Part shown: positions 43,758 to 54,100 of the stretch, piece after piece
Layout: every line of letters begins with the position of its first letter
Position numbering within the stretch: position 1 is the first letter of the stretch
Source of the DNA: Bacillota bacterium
GTDB lineage: Bacteria > Bacillota > SHA-98 > Ch115 > JABLXJ01
Direction: 5' to 3'
Length of the DNA stretch: 64,000 nt
Assembly (NCBI GenBank): GCA_013178125.1
Contig: JABLXJ010000003.1
Span: 1 to 64,000, forward strand
Translations under genes and position numbers: made by a program
The notes under the pieces: model-generated
The model's input: the letters and a program-made list of their open reading frames with translations, nothing else
The model's database searches: none
Told to the model about the DNA's origin: nothing

Positions 43758-44693
43758 ATGAAAAGGACGATGGGGTTGTTAATGTTCGTCATGGTGGGTG
43801 CTATCATGTTGGGCCTCCTGGCAAGCACAATTCCTGTCTTCGCGGCAGGGCATAGTAAGGAGAAAGAAGACAAAAAAGCCATCTTATTGGTGGCCTTTGG
43901 GACGAGCGTGAAATCGACCCTCCCTGCTTATGAGAACATAGAGCAGGAGGTGAGGAAGGCATTCCCTGATGTTGAGGTCAGGTGGGCCTATACTTCGGAC
44001 TTTATACGGAAAAAGGTTGCGAAGAGGGATGGCATCACAATCGATAGTCCAATTACGGCCTTAGCGAAGCTTCAGGATGAGGGGTATAACCTGGTGGCAG
44101 TTCAATCGCTACATATCTTCCCGGGGCAGGAATATAACGACCTGAGAAACATAGTCGAAGGCTTTCAAAGCATCAAAAGGGCCAAGGGGGACGTGGGGCT
44201 TAAGAAATTAGTGCTTGGCCACCCGCTTCTATATGCTTATGAAGATTATGTGAAAGTTGTATCTGCTCTTACCAATCAGTTCGGAGAGTATGAAGCGGAT
44301 GACGCCATCGTGTTGATGGGACACGGGAGCGACCATTACGCATTTCCTGCGTATAGCTGCCTGAATGACATGCTGCGGCGCATGTGCAAAAACGCCTTCC
44401 TGGGGTGTGTTGAGGGCTACCCGAGTTTCGATGAATTGAAGCAGGACCTAAAAGCCTCGGGCGTTAAGGCAGTCAGGCTGATGCCATTCATGATCGTAGC
44501 CGGAGACCATGCCATAAATGACCTGGCGGGCGACGAGGATGATTCGTGGAAACGCCAACTTATACAGGAAGGATACGAGGTCTCCGTCTACCTGAAGGGG
44601 CTGGGAGAAAATAACGACATAGCAAGGATCTACCTGGAGCACCTGAAGGGAGCCCTCGCTCAACTGGAAGTCACGGAAAGGCGCTTAAAATAA
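43758..44693 (+). CDS. cbiK: Exported sirohydrochlorin cobaltochelatase CbiK
   Basis: 311 residues. A signal peptide (hydrophobic 7-27, ending FAAG) precedes a class II chelatase: LLVAFGTS, GHGSDHYAFPAY (His189), a Glu near 219 and VAGDHAINDLAGDE (His251) as metal-site residues. Normal CbiK is cytosolic; a periplasmic CbiK is known in Desulfovibrio vulgaris. Directly after the B12 riboswitch and before a BtuFCD-type importer, so metal insertion or scavenging outside the membrane is suggested. Confidence 0.92.
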   Translation: MKRTMGLLMFVMVGAIMLGLLASTIPVFAAGHSKEKEDKKAILLVAFGTSVKSTLPAYENIEQEVRKAFPDVEVRWAYTSDFIRKKVAKRDGITIDSPITALAKLQDEGYNLVAVQSLHIFPGQEYNDLRNIVEGFQSIKRAKGDVGLKKLVLGHPLLYAYEDYVKVVSALTNQFGEYEADDAIVLMGHGSDHYAFPAYSCLNDMLRRMCKNAFLGCVEGYPSFDELKQDLKASGVKAVRLMPFMIVAGDHAINDLAGDEDDSWKRQLIQEGYEVSVYLKGLGENNDIARIYLEHLKGALAQLEVTERRLK

Positions 44694-44764
44694 AAGTGAA
44701 AAATAGAAGTAATATAAGACCTACTGAAGTAAGACCTCTTAGAATTCTGCCGAGGGGGCACGTG

Positions 44765-45823
44765 ATGATGCTTAATGTGATGATGGTTAAGAAAGGGAAG
44801 TTGGTCAGGTATTTGATAATTGGAGCTTTGATTCTCCTTATTACAGGCTGGTACATTGAAGGCCAGTGCATTCCCGGATTTGCTGAAGAGGCATCCCGGA
44901 AATTCGCCACCGTTACAGATGGAACGGGGAAGAATGTCAAAGTGCTTTGCCCCGTGAAGCGCCTTGTTGCCATTACCTCCGCTGCGTCGGAGATAATCTA
45001 TGCTCTCGGGGAGGGCGATAAAATCGTCGGGCGCGATTCTTATTCTGTTTTCCCTCCTTCGCTCCTGGCGATCCCCGTAGTGGCAGGCTCCTCGTATAAT
45101 CCCAACCTGGAGTTGATATTGCAGGCAAGACCTGATGTAGTTGTGGCCGACGGGATGCTCAAGGAAGACTTGCGGGGGAAGCTGGAGGCGGCCGGCATAC
45201 CGGTGATCATAGATTCCCCATCGAATCCAGAGAGGGTATTGCCCATGGTAAAGTATCTAGGGGTGCTTTTGGGCAAGGAAGAGAGGGCAGGGGAGATGGT
45301 CCGGTTCATAGAACGCTATGAAAACCTGGTCGACGACCGGGTGGGCAGGCTCTCAGCCAAAGATAAGCCTTTTGTCTTCTATGAATGGAGTCGGCCATAC
45401 TTTTCGGCTGCCAAGGACACACCTGCCCACAACAGCCTCACCAAGGCAGGTGCGATAAACATCGCTGCCCAGGAGCCCATAAAATACCCGACCTTGAGTG
45501 CAGAATGGGTGGCTGCGAAAGACCCTGACATTATCGTCCGCATGGCATCTCGTGGAGAAACTCTGGAGGAGATGAAGGCATTGAGGGATGAGGTCCTGGC
45601 TAGACCCGGTTTGCGCAATGTCAAGGCAATCAAGGATAAAAAGGTATTCATCACTTCCTGGGGTGTTGCAAGTGGGCTAAGGTCGGTGGTCGGACACCTT
45701 TACTGGGCCAAGTGGTTTCATCCGAGGCTCTTCGCCGATATCGACCCCGAAGCTGTTCATAGGGAGATGTTAAAGAAATTTTATGGCCTGGATCTAGAGG
45801 GGACTTGGGTCTATCCCCAGTAA
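44765..45823 (+). CDS. Substrate-binding protein of a corrinoid/haem-type ABC importer
   Basis: About 352 residues: an N-terminal hydrophobic signal or anchor, then a periplasmic-binding fold of the BtuF/FhuD class (VAITSAASEIIYALGEGDKI, RPDVVVADGML, WGVASGLRSVVGHLYWAKW). ATG at 44765 follows GAGGGGG; the frame is open back to 44696, next to cbiK. Its place under a B12 riboswitch with FecCD permease and ATPase genes argues for a corrinoid or tetrapyrrole-metal ligand; iron-siderophore is the alternative. Confidence 0.85.
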   Translation: MMLNVMMVKKGKLVRYLIIGALILLITGWYIEGQCIPGFAEEASRKFATVTDGTGKNVKVLCPVKRLVAITSAASEIIYALGEGDKIVGRDSYSVFPPSLLAIPVVAGSSYNPNLELILQARPDVVVADGMLKEDLRGKLEAAGIPVIIDSPSNPERVLPMVKYLGVLLGKEERAGEMVRFIERYENLVDDRVGRLSAKDKPFVFYEWSRPYFSAAKDTPAHNSLTKAGAINIAAQEPIKYPTLSAEWVAAKDPDIIVRMASRGETLEEMKALRDEVLARPGLRNVKAIKDKKVFITSWGVASGLRSVVGHLYWAKWFHPRLFADIDPEAVHREMLKKFYGLDLEGTWVYPQ

Positions 45824-45977
45824 GCGAAGAGACTACCCTCGCCGTCCCCGTGGCAGACGTGCGGCCGCCGGGCATTGGTGTTCGCCGTGATCCGGCGGCT
45901 ACCATGAGTTGATGCTGGCAAAGCCGTGGCAGCTTGGCTAAATGTCCAATAAAATCGGGGCTTATGGGGGATTTCCT

Positions 45978-47069
45978 ATGAAGACAGAGAAAATAGAGGA
46001 ATTCTATTCGCAGTTTACGGCCCGGAAGGTGCTTTTTCTGCTGTTCCTTTTGGTTGCCGTGGCGGTAAGCCTTCTGGCCGCCACGGTTGTCGGAGCTGCC
46101 CGGATAAGCGTGGGAGACTCTTTACGCGTGGTCGCGGCCAGGCTCTTTCCATTCCTGGCTTCCGGCGCCCGTTTGGGGCTCGCGGAGACGGTCGTCATGG
46201 ACCTGCGGCTCCCCAGGGCGCTCCTTGCAGTGATAGCCGGTATGAGCTTGGCCGGGTCTGGCGCGGCGATGCAAGCGATCCTTCGCAACCCCTTGGCCGA
46301 CCCATACATACTTGGCATTTCAGCAGGGGCATCCTTCGGGGCTGCTTTTACAATAGTCATTGGCTCGAGCCTATTGGGTGGCAGCCCTGGGTTCTCAGGA
46401 CTTCTTGGACCCTATGTGATCGTGGGAAGCGCTTTTGTATTCGGACTCATCACCATGTTTCTGATCTATGGGGTGGCGCGGCTGAAAGGCGGAGGCCCGG
46501 AGACTTTGATCCTGGCCGGGGTGGCAATTGGCTATCTCTTCTCCGCCGGGGTTTCGGCGCTAAAGTACGTCTCGGGTCACGAGCAATTGAGGGAGATCGT
46601 GCTCTGGTTGATGGGGGGGCTTGCGGGGGCCAGGTGGCAAACGATATACCTGCTTCTCCCCCTGGTCTTGGGCGCTCTCGGCTTACTTGTCCGCTATGCT
46701 TGGGACCTTAATGCTCTGAGCGCCGGCGAGGAGGTAGCCTCAAACCTGGGCGTGAACGTTCGAATCCTACGCAGGAACTGCGCTATCCTCGCTTCGCTCT
46801 TGGCCAGCGGGATCGTGGCCTTTACGGGGATCATCGGGTTCATCGGCCTTGTGTCCCCTCACATCTGCCGGATTTTGATCGGCAACGATCACCGATTTTT
46901 GATTCCTTGTTCAGGCCTGATGGGAGCGCTTCTGTTGCTTGGCGCGGATACCCTGGCTCGCACGATAATCAGCCCAACTGAGCTCCCTGTTGGGATCATA
47001 ACTTCATTGGTTGGAGCCCCATTCTTCCTTTACCTGCTTTTCAAGAGAAGGAGGCAGTGCTGGACGTGA
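45978..47069 (+). CDS. FecCD/BtuC-type ABC permease
   Basis: About 363 residues with about nine or ten membrane segments. MDLRLPRALLAVIAGMSLAG, AILRNPLADPYILGISAGAS and FTGIIGFIGLVSPHICRILIGNDHR are family landmarks. ATG at 45978 follows GGGGGA. Overlaps the ATPase gene by 13 bases. Confidence 0.92.
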   Translation: MKTEKIEEFYSQFTARKVLFLLFLLVAVAVSLLAATVVGAARISVGDSLRVVAARLFPFLASGARLGLAETVVMDLRLPRALLAVIAGMSLAGSGAAMQAILRNPLADPYILGISAGASFGAAFTIVIGSSLLGGSPGFSGLLGPYVIVGSAFVFGLITMFLIYGVARLKGGGPETLILAGVAIGYLFSAGVSALKYVSGHEQLREIVLWLMGGLAGARWQTIYLLLPLVLGALGLLVRYAWDLNALSAGEEVASNLGVNVRILRRNCAILASLLASGIVAFTGIIGFIGLVSPHICRILIGNDHRFLIPCSGLMGALLLLGADTLARTIISPTELPVGIITSLVGAPFFLYLLFKRRRQCWT

Positions 47070-47881
47070 AGCTGTTGATCAAGGACATCTGCTTTAGCTA
47101 TGGGAGCCACCGGGCGCTTGATAACGTAAGCCTGGAGGTCCATGCGGGAGAGGTAGTGAGCTTAGTGGGCCCCAACGGTTCAGGCAAAAGCACCATGCTT
47201 CGTTGCATAGCTCATGTGCTCAAGCCTCAGCAGGGGGCGATCTATTTGGATGGCAGGGAGGCCACCAGGGTCTCCTCCCGGGAGATGGCGAGGCTTTTGG
47301 GCTATGTGCCTCAGCTTTCGGTGGAGATTTTCCCGCTTACTGTGTTTGAGGCTGTGCTTTTAGGCAGGAAACCCTATATCACCTGGGGGGTAAGCCAAAA
47401 GGATAAAGATGTGGTAGCCCGGGTATTGAAGTTCATGGGGATCGAGGACCTCGCCCCCCGTTTCCTAGATGAGCTGAGCGGGGGCGAAAAACAAAAGGTG
47501 TTAATTGCGCGGGCATTGGCGCAAGAGCCCGAGGTGTTTCTATTCGACGAGCCGACTTCGAGCCTGGACATCAAGCACCAACTTGAAGTCCTGGAGGTGA
47601 TCCGCGGGCTCGCGATCGAAAGAGGGTGTTCAGTGGTCATGGTCCTGCATGATTTGAATCTAGCCTCCCGGTTCTCCGACAAGATGCTTCTCTTACGCGG
47701 GGGAAAGGTCTTCGCCGCAGGCAGGCCGGAGACGGCACTCACGCCGGAAAATATCGAGGCTGTTTATGGGGTGGAAGCCAGAGTAACTCAAAGCCCTTTC
47801 GGGCCCAGCGTGCTCCCCATTCGATCGCTTGAAGCGACACCGGAGGCAGGGACACCCATTAACGCAATGGTTGGTTCGTGA
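47057..47881 (+). CDS. BtuD/FhuC-type ABC ATPase
   Basis: 274 residues. Walker A GPNGSGKST, Q-loop YVPQ, signature LSGGEKQK, Walker B VFLFDEPTSSLD and the HDLNLASRF switch histidine. GTG start behind AAGGAGG. Powers the importer encoded by the two upstream genes. Confidence 0.94.
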   Translation: MLDVKLLIKDICFSYGSHRALDNVSLEVHAGEVVSLVGPNGSGKSTMLRCIAHVLKPQQGAIYLDGREATRVSSREMARLLGYVPQLSVEIFPLTVFEAVLLGRKPYITWGVSQKDKDVVARVLKFMGIEDLAPRFLDELSGGEKQKVLIARALAQEPEVFLFDEPTSSLDIKHQLEVLEVIRGLAIERGCSVVMVLHDLNLASRFSDKMLLLRGGKVFAAGRPETALTPENIEAVYGVEARVTQSPFGPSVLPIRSLEATPEAGTPINAMVGS

Positions 47882-47953
47882 ATATCGTCATTTAGTTTAT
47901 GGATATCAGTGGCTTATGGATATCAGGTTAGTTAAAGAGCGGGGTGTTGGAAC

Positions 47954-49000
47954 TTGTCCAGGAACGGAGCGGCGTACCCCTTTGCGGCCATAGTCGGCCA
48001 GGAGAGAATGAAGAGGGCCCTCCTTATCAATGCTGTCAACCCGGCTGTGGGCGGGGTTCTGATCAGAGGTGAAAAAGGAACAGCTAAATCTACAGCAGTG
48101 AGGGCGCTCGTTGATATTCTCCCCGAGATCGAGGTTGTAGCCGACTGCAGGTTTGGCTGTCATCCTACGGATCGGTCCATGATGTGCGATGAGTGCCTTG
48201 CGAGGATTGAGGCGGGGGAGAGCATACCACGTGGGATGAGGAAGATGAAAGTGGTTGAGCTCCCTGTGGGGGCCACAGAGGATAGGGTCGTTGGCACTCT
48301 GGATATCGAGCAAGCGATCAAAAAAGGGGAAAAAGCCTTCGAGCCGGGGATCCTCGCCCAGGCCCACCGCAACGTGTTATATATCGATGAAGTCAACCTG
48401 CTCGACGACCATGTCGTGGATGTGCTCCTGGACGTGGCCGCTATGGGGGTTAACGTGGTTGAGCGAGAGGGTGTATCCTATTCCCATCCTGCCAGGTTCG
48501 TCCTGATCGGGACCATGAACCCCGAGGAAGGGGAACTCCGGCCCCAGCTTCTGGATCGCTTTGGGCTTGCCGTCGATGTGGCCGGTATCGAGGACATCGC
48601 TTCAAGGGTCGAGGTGGTCCGGCGCAGGATCCGCTATGAATCTGACCCAGCAGGATTCGCCGAGGAATGGGCGGCCGAGCAGGCAAGTCTCAAAGAGAGG
48701 GTCGTGAAAGCGAAGGAAATCCTTCCAGAGGTGAATATCCCCGAGTCTATGTTGGAACTCATCGCCAGAATAGCCGTGGAAATGGGCGTTGATGGCCACA
48801 GGGCTGACATAACCATGATGAAGGCCTCAATGACCTTGGCGGCCCTGGCGGGCAAAAGGGCAGTTACAGAGGAGGAAGTGCGACAGGCAGCCGATTTGGC
48901 CCTGCTGCACCGGACGAGACGCAGGCCCTTTGAGGACTTTAAGTTCGACAGTGCGAAGGTCGAGGCCCTCATCCCTGGGAAGGGGAAGCAGGCGTCATGA
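47954..49000 (+). CDS. ChlI/BchI-type AAA chelatase subunit with four-Cys insert
   Basis: 348 residues. AAA motor of the magnesium/cobalt chelatase type: Walker [10 protein letters not shown] (39-47), Walker [14 protein letters not shown], sensor [18 protein letters not shown]. Between Walker A and B a CRFGC...CDEC set of four cysteines could bind Zn or Fe-S. TTG start. Next to a ChlD-type subunit and CobN, so it likely drives cobalt insertion by the class I chelatase. Confidence 0.88.
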   Translation: MSRNGAAYPFAAIVGQERMKRALLINAVNPAVGGVLIRGEKGTAKSTAVRALVDILPEIEVVADCRFGCHPTDRSMMCDECLARIEAGESIPRGMRKMKVVELPVGATEDRVVGTLDIEQAIKKGEKAFEPGILAQAHRNVLYIDEVNLLDDHVVDVLLDVAAMGVNVVEREGVSYSHPARFVLIGTMNPEEGELRPQLLDRFGLAVDVAGIEDIASRVEVVRRRIRYESDPAGFAEEWAAEQASLKERVVKAKEILPEVNIPESMLELIARIAVEMGVDGHRADITMMKASMTLAALAGKRAVTEEEVRQAADLALLHRTRRRPFEDFKFDSAKVEALIPGKGKQAS

Positions 49001-51063
49001 TGGTCAAAGAGCGGATAACATACCCCTTCTCCGCGATAGTGGGGCAGGAGAGAATGAAAAAGGCTTTGATCCTGAACGCCGTCAACCCCTCTATCGGAGG
49101 GGTCCTCATCCTTGGGGAGAAAGGCACCGCCAAATCCAGCGCTGTTCGTGCTTTAGCAAGCCTCTTGCCCGAGATAGAGGTCGTTACCGGGTGTCCATAC
49201 TCCTGCTCGCCTTACAAACCTGAGGAAATGTGTGAAGGCTGTTATCGACGTTGGGCCAGCGGAGAGGAGCTTCCGAGGTCGCGCCGGAGGGTGAGGATCG
49301 TCGAACTGCCGCTCAATGCCACAGAAGACCGGCTGATTGGCACATTGAACCTCAAGGAAGCCGTCCAAAACGGCGTCAGGTCCTTTGAACCCGGGCTTTT
49401 GGCCGAGGCTAACAGGGGGATCCTCTACGTGGACGAGGTGAACCTCCTCGACGATTATCTGGTGGACGTGCTCCTGGACGTGGCAATAAGCGGAATAAAT
49501 GTGGTGGAAAGGGAGGGCATCGCCTATAGGTACCCGGCTCGATTTATCCTCGTGGGCACCATGAACCCCGAAGAAGGCGATCTTAGACCTCAAATACTTG
49601 ATAGATTCGGGCTTTCGGTCGAGGTAGGAGGCATATCCGACCCTAAGGAGAGGGTGGAGGTGCTCCGAAGGCGTGCGGAATTTGAAAGGGACCCGCTCGG
49701 CTTCCAAGCGCTTTGGGTCGAGAAAGAGAATGAGCTCTGCCTCAAGATCCTCCAAGCCCAACAATTGTTGCCAGCGGTGACAGTCCCGCCGGTCCTCGTA
49801 GAGCTGGCCGTTGAGTTTTCGCTCGGGGCCCGGGTAAGCGGGCATCGGGCTGATGTGGTCATCGTCAAGACAGCCATGACCATTGCGGCCTACGAGGGAC
49901 GAACTGAGGTTGAGGCGGAAGATATAAAGGAGGCGGCTCAGCTTGTACTGGGCCATCGCTTCAGGGAGGGTAATCCCCCAAGGGAAAAGGAAGAGGATGG
50001 GCCAGCCCCCGGAGCGGCGGATGGTGAAGACGAGAAAGAACGCAGAAAGGACGAAGGCCCGTTCTCAGGGCAGGGTGATGAGGGCCGAGATGAGGGTGAG
50101 AGCGGGCCGGAGGGCTTGTTCCCTCCATTGTCCTCCGATGGGGAGGTAAGCCAGAACGGAGAGAAGCAAGACGACCGGGACAATGGAGGATCCCCCTCTG
50201 AGATCGATCTCCCAAAAACAGAGGAGATGGTCTTCGGCATAGGCGAGATATACCAGGTCAGAAAACTGACCCCTCCGGCAGACCGGATTTTGCGCCGGGG
50301 CACAGGGAGGCGCACCAAGACCAGAACAGGAACTAAGCAGGGCCGCTATGTCCGGAGCATAATCCCGCGAGGCGCCCCAACTGACGTGGCCCTTGACGCG
50401 ACCATAAGGGCCGCCGCTCCCTATCAGCCGAAAAGGGAGAAAGCTGGCCGGGCCATAGCGATCGAGAGCACGGATATCCGGCAGAAGGTGCGGGAGAGGA
50501 AGATCGGCAATACGATCCTGTTTCTGGTTGATGCAAGCGGCTCCATGGGCGCACAGAGAAGGATGGTTGCCACGAAAGGGGCCATCCTTTCCCTGCTGGT
50601 GGATGCCTACCAAAGGCGGGACAAGGTGGGCCTGGTGGCCTTCAGGGGGGACAAGGCAGAGATACTCCTCAGCCCCACCAGGAGCGTGGAGTTGGCGCAC
50701 CGCAAGTTGGCCGAGCTTCCCACGGGTGGGAGGACCCCCATGGCTACGGGGCTTGCGGTCGCCTTAAACCTCCTCCATGCTCAAATGGCCAAGGAGGAGG
50801 GCACTATTCCGCTTTTGGTATTGATCTCCGACGGGAGGGCCAACGTGGGATTTAATGGAATGGATCCAGTTGAGTCAGCAAAACTGGTTGCTGCAGAAAT
50901 ATATCATTCTGGCATCAAGTCCATCGTCATCGATACCGAGAAGGAGTTTATCAATTTCGGCCTGTCGAGAGAAATATGTGCGGCCCTCGGAGGCTGGCAT
51001 TTCAAGCTAGAGGAGCTTCGGGGAGATACCATTGTGCGAGCTGTGCGGAAAAGCCTATCATAA
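48997..51063 (+). CDS. ChlD/BchD-type AAA plus VWA chelatase subunit
   Basis: 688 residues. N-terminal AAA module, clearly related to the upstream gene ([27 protein letters not shown]) and with its own CPYSC...CEGC four-Cys insert; an acidic, Gly/Ser/Pro-rich linker (about 325-405); and a C-terminal von Willebrand A domain with MIDAS DASGSMG (Asp512). Unlike many ChlD proteins its Walker A looks intact. Overlaps the upstream gene by four bases. Confidence 0.9.
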   Translation: MMVKERITYPFSAIVGQERMKKALILNAVNPSIGGVLILGEKGTAKSSAVRALASLLPEIEVVTGCPYSCSPYKPEEMCEGCYRRWASGEELPRSRRRVRIVELPLNATEDRLIGTLNLKEAVQNGVRSFEPGLLAEANRGILYVDEVNLLDDYLVDVLLDVAISGINVVEREGIAYRYPARFILVGTMNPEEGDLRPQILDRFGLSVEVGGISDPKERVEVLRRRAEFERDPLGFQALWVEKENELCLKILQAQQLLPAVTVPPVLVELAVEFSLGARVSGHRADVVIVKTAMTIAAYEGRTEVEAEDIKEAAQLVLGHRFREGNPPREKEEDGPAPGAADGEDEKERRKDEGPFSGQGDEGRDEGESGPEGLFPPLSSDGEVSQNGEKQDDRDNGGSPSEIDLPKTEEMVFGIGEIYQVRKLTPPADRILRRGTGRRTKTRTGTKQGRYVRSIIPRGAPTDVALDATIRAAAPYQPKREKAGRAIAIESTDIRQKVRERKIGNTILFLVDASGSMGAQRRMVATKGAILSLLVDAYQRRDKVGLVAFRGDKAEILLSPTRSVELAHRKLAELPTGGRTPMATGLAVALNLLHAQMAKEEGTIPLLVLISDGRANVGFNGMDPVESAKLVAAEIYHSGIKSIVIDTEKEFINFGLSREICAALGGWHFKLEELRGDTIVRAVRKSLS

Positions 51064-51171
51064 CGGGAAGGAGTCTGTTACGATAGATGCACTTGGGTGA
51101 GCGCAGCCAGTGGGACCCGCGAAGATGCAGATCTATGGTGAGTTAAACATCGAGGAACGTGGTGAAAGATA

Positions 51172-54100
51172 ATGAAGGCGTTCAAGCTCATCTATTTTAC
51201 TGCCATTGATAATGATCTCCCATCTCTTTCAGAGGCAACGCAAATCCTCGTCCAACGCTACCCGGGCGAAATTGAGGTTATCGCGGCAGTCGGGAATATG
51301 TTCGATGCAAAGGAGAAGGAAAGGCTCCTGGCCGCGTGCGGGGGTGCCCAGGTTGCGGTTATTCACCTCCACGGCGGCAAGAAAAGCTGCCCCTGTTTTG
51401 ATGAGCTGATAGACTACCTAAATGTACATGGGGTGCCGGTGTGTGTCACCGGATCCGCAAGTGAGCTTACAGATGATGACAGAAGCTATTCCACAGTTGC
51501 TCCGGAAACCAGAAGGGAAGTGGCCAGGTATATTCGTTACGGAGGCGCCGAGAACTTCGCAGGGCTTCTCCTGTTCCTAGCTAATCACTTCGGCGGCAAG
51601 GAGTTTCAAGTCCGGCCGCCGGAGCAGCCGCCCTGGGAGGGGATTTATCACCCCGCATTTTCCCACGATGTTTCTCTGGAGGAATACCTTGAGCGAAACT
51701 ATGACCCTGGAAGGCTGACTATTGGGCTTTGGTTTCACCGTAGCAATTGGGTTTCGCATAATACAGCCTTTATTGATGCCATCATCAATGAGATCGAAAG
51801 GCAGAGGTGTAATTGTCTTCCGGTTTTCATGATGACCTGGAAGGATGTAGACGCCGGCAATCGAGGGGCGGAGTGGATCACGGAGAATTATTTTGCAAGG
51901 AATGGCCGCCGACTTATCGATGTTCTGATCAGCCCGTTGATGTTTTCCTTATCTTTGGATGTCGTGGGGGCCAGAGCCATCGCCAAAGAAAACGAGGGCT
52001 TTCTTAAAAGGCTTAACGTCCCGGTGATTCAGGCCATCGTCACTCAGAAAAGCCTTGAGGAGTGGCGAAACGATATTCAGGGCATAGGGATCATGGATAT
52101 AAGCATATCCGTGGCCATGCCAGAATTCGATGGTTGCCTCATCTCCGTTCCGGTTGCAAGCCGCGAATTGTGCGAGATCGACCCCTATACCGGCGCCAAG
52201 GTGGTGAAGCAATTACCCATTCCCGAGCGGATCCGGAAGGTTGTGGAGCTTGCCAGAAATTGGGGCAGGCTTTCACACATCCCCAACAGGGAAAAGAAGG
52301 TGGCCATCATCTTCCATAATTACCCGCCCCGCAATGATACCATCGGCTCTGCCCACGGCCTCGATTCGCCGGAGTCGGTCTACCTGATCCTCAAGGAAAT
52401 GGAGGCACGGGGGTATTCCCTGGAAAACATCCCTGGGACCGGGAAAGAGCTAATGGATATGTTGCTCGGGGGACTCACCAATGACCGGCGCTGGATGAGC
52501 CCAGAGGAGCTGCAGGCAAAAGCGGTTGATTCTGTATCTAGAGAGCGTTATGAGGGGTTCTTCTCTGCCTTCCCCGTCGAGGCTCAACAGAGGGTGATAG
52601 ATGGATGGGGAGAGCCCCCAGGGGGGCTCTTTTGCTACGATGGCAAGCTCCTCATCCCCGGCATGGTCTTCGGGAACGTCTTCGTGGGATTGCAGCCACC
52701 CAGGGGCTTTTACGATGATCCCTCGAAAATCTATCATTCGCCGGATGTATCCCCGCCCCACCATTATCTGGCGTATTATCGCTGGATAAAGGAGGTCTTC
52801 AAGGCCGATGCCGTAATGCACATAGGGAAGCACGGCTCCCTGGAATGGCTTCCGGGCAAAGGTTGCGGCCTATCGGAGAGTTGCTTTCCCGATCTCGCCA
52901 TCTCCACCTTGCCCAATATTTACCCGTATATCATCAATGATCCCGGCGAGGGCACCCAAGCCAAGAGGCGGAGCTATTGCGCCCTGGTTGACCACCTGAT
53001 CCCTGTGATGACTAATGCGGACCTGTATGAGGGGACGCTTGCCGTCGAGAACAAGCTGAATGAGTACTATAGGTCCAAGAGCGAGGATCCGGCCAAGATT
53101 TCAATCCTGCGAAAGATGATCTGGGAGGAGGTCGTAAGCGCTAATCTCCATCTTGACCTGCGCATGAGCGAAGAAGAAGCCTTTTGTGATTATGACCGGT
53201 TCTTAGAACGCCTTCACGCCTACCTGAGCGAGCTCAAGGATACACTCATCTCCGACGGACTGCACGTCCTCGGTAGGCCGCCCGAAGACGACCGCCTGCA
53301 AAGCTTCCTGGTGGCCCTCACACGTCTCAAAAATGGGGATGTCCCCTCCCTGCGCCAGGCGCTGGCGGAGCACATGGGCTACGATTATGAGGATATCCTG
53401 GCCAACCGGGGCAAGCTCAACCCCGACGGACGGGTAAACGGGGAGATTCTAGATGAGCTCAATGACCTGGCTTTTGCCTTGGTCGGCGAGTATCAAAAGC
53501 AGGGATTTAATCCCGCAGCTATCGAGGAGGTCATCGAGACCTGCCTCCACGGGAGAAACGAGAAAATAGCCGCGGTTCTCAGGTATATGAGCGATGCGCT
53601 TGTGCCGAAGGTCGCCAGGACCCGTGATGAAATAGAAAACTCCATCGGGGCGCTAGAGGGCAGGTTTGTGCCCCCAGGCCCCTCCGGGTGCCCCACCAGA
53701 GGGATGGGTGATATCCTTCCCACCGGTAGGAATTTCTACTCGCTGGACCCGCGTGCCGTTCCTTCGCCCGCGGCCTATGAGGTCGGCAGGAAGCTTGGTG
53801 ACGCCCTGCTCGAGAAGTACCTGGCGGAGGAGGGGAGGTACCCTGAGAGCATAGGGATGGTGGTCTGGGGAAGCCCCACCATGCGCACCCGGGGGGATGA
53901 TATTGGCGAGGTCCTCTATCTCATGGGGGTGAAGCCGAAGTGGGAACCCGGCTCCGGACATGTGGAAGGCATTGAGATCATCCCTATCGAAGAATTGGGC
54001 CGGCCGAGGATTGACGTAACCCTCCGCATTAGCGGGTTCTTCAGGGATGCCTTCCCTGTCGTCGTCAATCTGATAGATGAAGCTGTCCGCCAGGTGGCCC

